NCBI RefSeq assembly: GCF_021440085.1
Contig: NZ_JAKCPW010000001.1
Location: 558,001 to 622,000, forward strand
From: Dyadobacter sp. CY261
Lineage (GTDB): Bacteria > Bacteroidota > Bacteroidia > Cytophagales > Spirosomataceae
Length of the DNA: 64,000 nt
Reading direction: 5' to 3'
Shown piece after piece: positions 61,902-64,000 of this stretch. A program made the position numbers and the translations under genes. Every line of letters begins with the position of its first letter. The first letter of the stretch is position 1. Below the pieces are notes generated by a model. The model was not told the origin of the DNA, made no database searches, and worked only from the letters and a program-made list of their open reading frames with translations.

Positions 61902-64000
61902 ATGGGTAAAAATCCTTTCCTTTTCAGAACGGCCCCGATTGCCACCTGGTTGTTCCTGAACCTGCTTTTGAATCCTTTCGCGTCTTTGGCCCAAAACCAT
62001 TCAAAAGACGTGATCCGCATTGCTACCCGCGACAATTCGCTGGTGTTAGGTGTTGATAATCAAGGCCAGTTAAAACAAATATACTTCGGAAAGAGAATGG
62101 ACGATTCTTTGCCCGAAAGCCTCACAGGGCAAGCAGCCAACGCATTTCCGGCCTACGGGACCAACGTTTCCGACGCAGCGCTTCGCGTTACCCACGCCGA
62201 TGGTAACCTGACCACCCGCCTCGTTTATGAGCGAAATACCGTCACGAAAATCGATGCCAATGTGACCCAGACGACGGTGTTCCTGAAAGATTCCTATTAC
62301 CCGCTGCAAGTAAGGCTTTGTTATAAAACTTACAAGGACCAGAATATCATCGAGCAATGGATGGAGCTGGAACACAGGGAAAAGACACCTGTCACACTCT
62401 ATAATTTCGCCTCCGCTAGTTTCGCATTCCAGTCGCCCTTGCCGCATCTCAACTACTTTTATGGTGATTGGGCCAAAGAATTCAATGCGGTGGAAACGGC
62501 GTTGACGGAAGGTACCAAAGTCCTCGATTCCAAACTCGGCGTGCGCACCGACCAGATGACCAACCCATCATTCCTGCTCTCCCTGAATGGCAAAATGGAT
62601 GAGGACAATGGCGAGGTTTTCGCCGGTGCACTGGCCTGGCCGGGTAACTGGCAGTTCCGGTTTGAAATGGATTACCAGAAACGCCTGCAAGTGACTGCGG
62701 GTATGAACCCTTTCGCGTCCCAATACCAGCTGGCTCCTAACACGGTTTTCAAAACCCCCGGGTTTCTTTTTACATTCAGCAACGAGGGCAGCGGCGAAGT
62801 ATCCCGTCGTTTTCACCGCTGGGCAAGGAAGTATGGCATTAAAGACGGCTATGCTTCGCGGGATATTCTGCTCAATAATTGGGAAGCGACCTATTTCGAT
62901 TTTGACGAGGCTAAACTTTCGACCATTATCAAAGATGCTTCGAGCATGGGCTTCGAGCTGTTCCTGCTCGATGACGGCTGGTTTGGCAACAAATATCCGC
63001 GCAATGGCGACAATGCGGGCCTTGGCGACTGGGAGGTGAATGCCAAAAAACTCCCGCACGGCATCCCTTACCTGATCGAACAGTGCAAACGGAACAACCT
63101 CAAATTTGGCCTTTGGGTGGAGCCTGAAATGGTAAACCCAAAGAGTGAGTTATACGAAAAACATCCCGAATGGGTGCTTACCGCGCCACACCGCGATATC
63201 GACCTCCAACGCAACCAACTGATCCTCGACCTGGCTAACCCCGCCGTGCAGGATTATGTATATGGGGTTTTGGAAAAAGTCGTGGCCGACAACAAAGGCA
63301 TCAGCTACCTGAAATGGGATTGCAACCGCTACCTGACCAATCCAGGCTCAACTTATTTGCCCAAAGACCAGCAATCGCACATATTTATCGAGTATTCCCG
63401 CGGACTGCTGAAAGTCCTCGACCGTTTTCGTAAGAAATTTCCCGACGTGACCATGATGGTATGCTCCGGCGGAGGTGGCCGGATGGATTATGCGACGATG
63501 CCGTATTTCCAGGAATATTGGCCGAGCGACAACACCGACGCCCTCGACCGCATCAAAATCCAATGGGGTGCCAACCATTTTTATCCCGCTATCGGCCTTG
63601 CCTCGCACGTATCCGTAACGCCCAACCACATGACCGGCCGCACGACGCCTTTGAAATTCCGTTTCGACGTAGCGATGTCGGGTAAGCTCGGAATGGATTT
63701 GCAGCCGGGACAGATGACACCGGAAGAGAAGGAGTTTTCCAAAAAAGCCATTCAGACCTACAAGCAAGTCCGCAACGTGGTACTTCACGGAGACCTCTAC
63801 CGACTTCAATCCCCTTATACACACGACCGTGCAGCCGTCGCATATGTAAGTGAGAAACAGGACAGTGTATTGGTTTTCAATTATCTGCAACAAAAATCGA
63901 TCTACGGCGACAACGCGGTGATCAAACTAAAAGGCCTCAAAAAAGACGCCCGCTACAAACTGACCGAAATCAACAAAAGCACATTCAGCAGGCTGGAAGC
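61902..64000 (+). CDS. Alpha-galactosidase, glycoside hydrolase family 36 (runs off right edge)
   Basis: 699 residues visible, C-terminus missing. Signal peptide (MGKNPFLFRTAPIATWLFLN...SLAQ), N-terminal beta-sandwich, then the catalytic barrel: 'LLNNWEATYFDFDE', 'ELFLLDDGWFGNKYP', 'LKFGLWVEPEMVNPKSELY', nucleophile Asp473 in 'YLKWDCNRY', 'MVCSGGGGRMDYA', and acid/base Asp543 in 'WPSDNTDALDR'; the 70-residue gap between the two Asp matches the GH36 family. It would release alpha-linked galactose from oligosaccharides in the periplasm. The pectinesterase at the other edge and the sulfatases fit a plant or algal polysaccharide lifestyle. Confidence 0.93.
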   Translation, partial: MGKNPFLFRTAPIATWLFLNLLLNPFASLAQNHSKDVIRIATRDNSLVLGVDNQGQLKQIYFGKRMDDSLPESLTGQAANAFPAYGTNVSDAALRVTHADGNLTTRLVYERNTVTKIDANVTQTTVFLKDSYYPLQVRLCYKTYKDQNIIEQWMELEHREKTPVTLYNFASASFAFQSPLPHLNYFYGDWAKEFNAVETALTEGTKVLDSKLGVRTDQMTNPSFLLSLNGKMDEDNGEVFAGALAWPGNWQFRFEMDYQKRLQVTAGMNPFASQYQLAPNTVFKTPGFLFTFSNEGSGEVSRRFHRWARKYGIKDGYASRDILLNNWEATYFDFDEAKLSTIIKDASSMGFELFLLDDGWFGNKYPRNGDNAGLGDWEVNAKKLPHGIPYLIEQCKRNNLKFGLWVEPEMVNPKSELYEKHPEWVLTAPHRDIDLQRNQLILDLANPAVQDYVYGVLEKVVADNKGISYLKWDCNRYLTNPGSTYLPKDQQSHIFIEYSRGLLKVLDRFRKKFPDVTMMVCSGGGGRMDYATMPYFQEYWPSDNTDALDRIKIQWGANHFYPAIGLASHVSVTPNHMTGRTTPLKFRFDVAMSGKLGMDLQPGQMTPEEKEFSKKAIQTYKQVRNVVLHGDLYRLQSPYTHDRAAVAYVSEKQDSVLVFNYLQQKSIYGDNAVIKLKGLKKDARYKLTEINKSTFSRLE

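Noticed and set aside
1-64000. tRNA, rRNA, IS elements, integrase or attachment sites marking an island
   Set aside because: None could be recognised by reading; island borders remain undefined.

Overview
The window looks like chromosomal DNA of a Bacteroidota bacterium, most likely a Cytophagales/Spirosomaceae member of the Dyadobacter type (inferred from gene content only). Pointers are two giant secreted proteins with type IX secretion C-terminal sorting domains, several FtsX-like permeases of about 790 residues, SusC/D-independent sulfatases and a GH36 alpha-galactosidase, DUF4142 lipoproteins, DUF4256, and a PepSY/DUF3649/DUF3325 set. No tRNA, rRNA, CRISPR array, transposase or integrase was seen.

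Layout. 1-8.5 kb: start of a pectinesterase (left edge), a CAP-domain protein, a tightly coupled acyltransferase / serine hydrolase / Crp-family regulator run, a DJ-1/PfpI protein behind a near-ideal CRP-type site, and two sulfatases; a third sulfatase follows on the other strand. 10.1-12.5 kb: an ArsR-SRPBCC-DoxX-YdeI-DUF4256 series whose start codon lies at the edge of a large palindromic operator. 12.6-21.2 kb: two tandem paralogous secreted proteins of about 1420 residues, each with seven Cys-bounded repeat units and a sorting tail. 21.3-25.4 kb: a CoA-transferase/hydrolase and a PepSY membrane cluster.

25.4-40.0 kb is the accessory core. Six genes on the minus strand (reading 36606 to 25435) encode a caspase-like protease, a NACHT-WD40 protein, a CHAT protease with a novel helical tail, an AAA/nSTAND ATPase with a membrane helix, a membrane-anchored CHAT protease, and a membrane coiled-coil protein. 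Divergently from the first gene runs a caspase-esterase fusion of 1059 residues. At 51.9-56.2 kb a separate 1439-residue protein combines caspase, nSTAND ATPase, membrane helix and beta-propeller in one chain. In total the window holds five caspase-fold (clan CD) proteases with intact His/Cys dyads and three STAND-type NTPases. This architecture is that of NTP-dependent conflict (abortive-infection-like) systems: sensor propeller, STAND switch, proteolytic cascade, membrane or lipid effector. I regard it as the best candidate for an undescribed system here; its immune role is inferred.

The rest (40-64 kb) is mixed housekeeping: an aldose sugar dehydrogenase, two DUF4142 proteins, DUF72, a DUF1624 membrane protein, an intact FtsX permease, two decayed FtsX permease relics with internal deletions, an M2 (ACE-like) peptidase, Hsp20, an M19 dipeptidase with a tetranucleotide repeat just upstream, a Tat-exported unknown, a tyrosine phosphatase lipoprotein, and a GH36 alpha-galactosidase running off the right edge.
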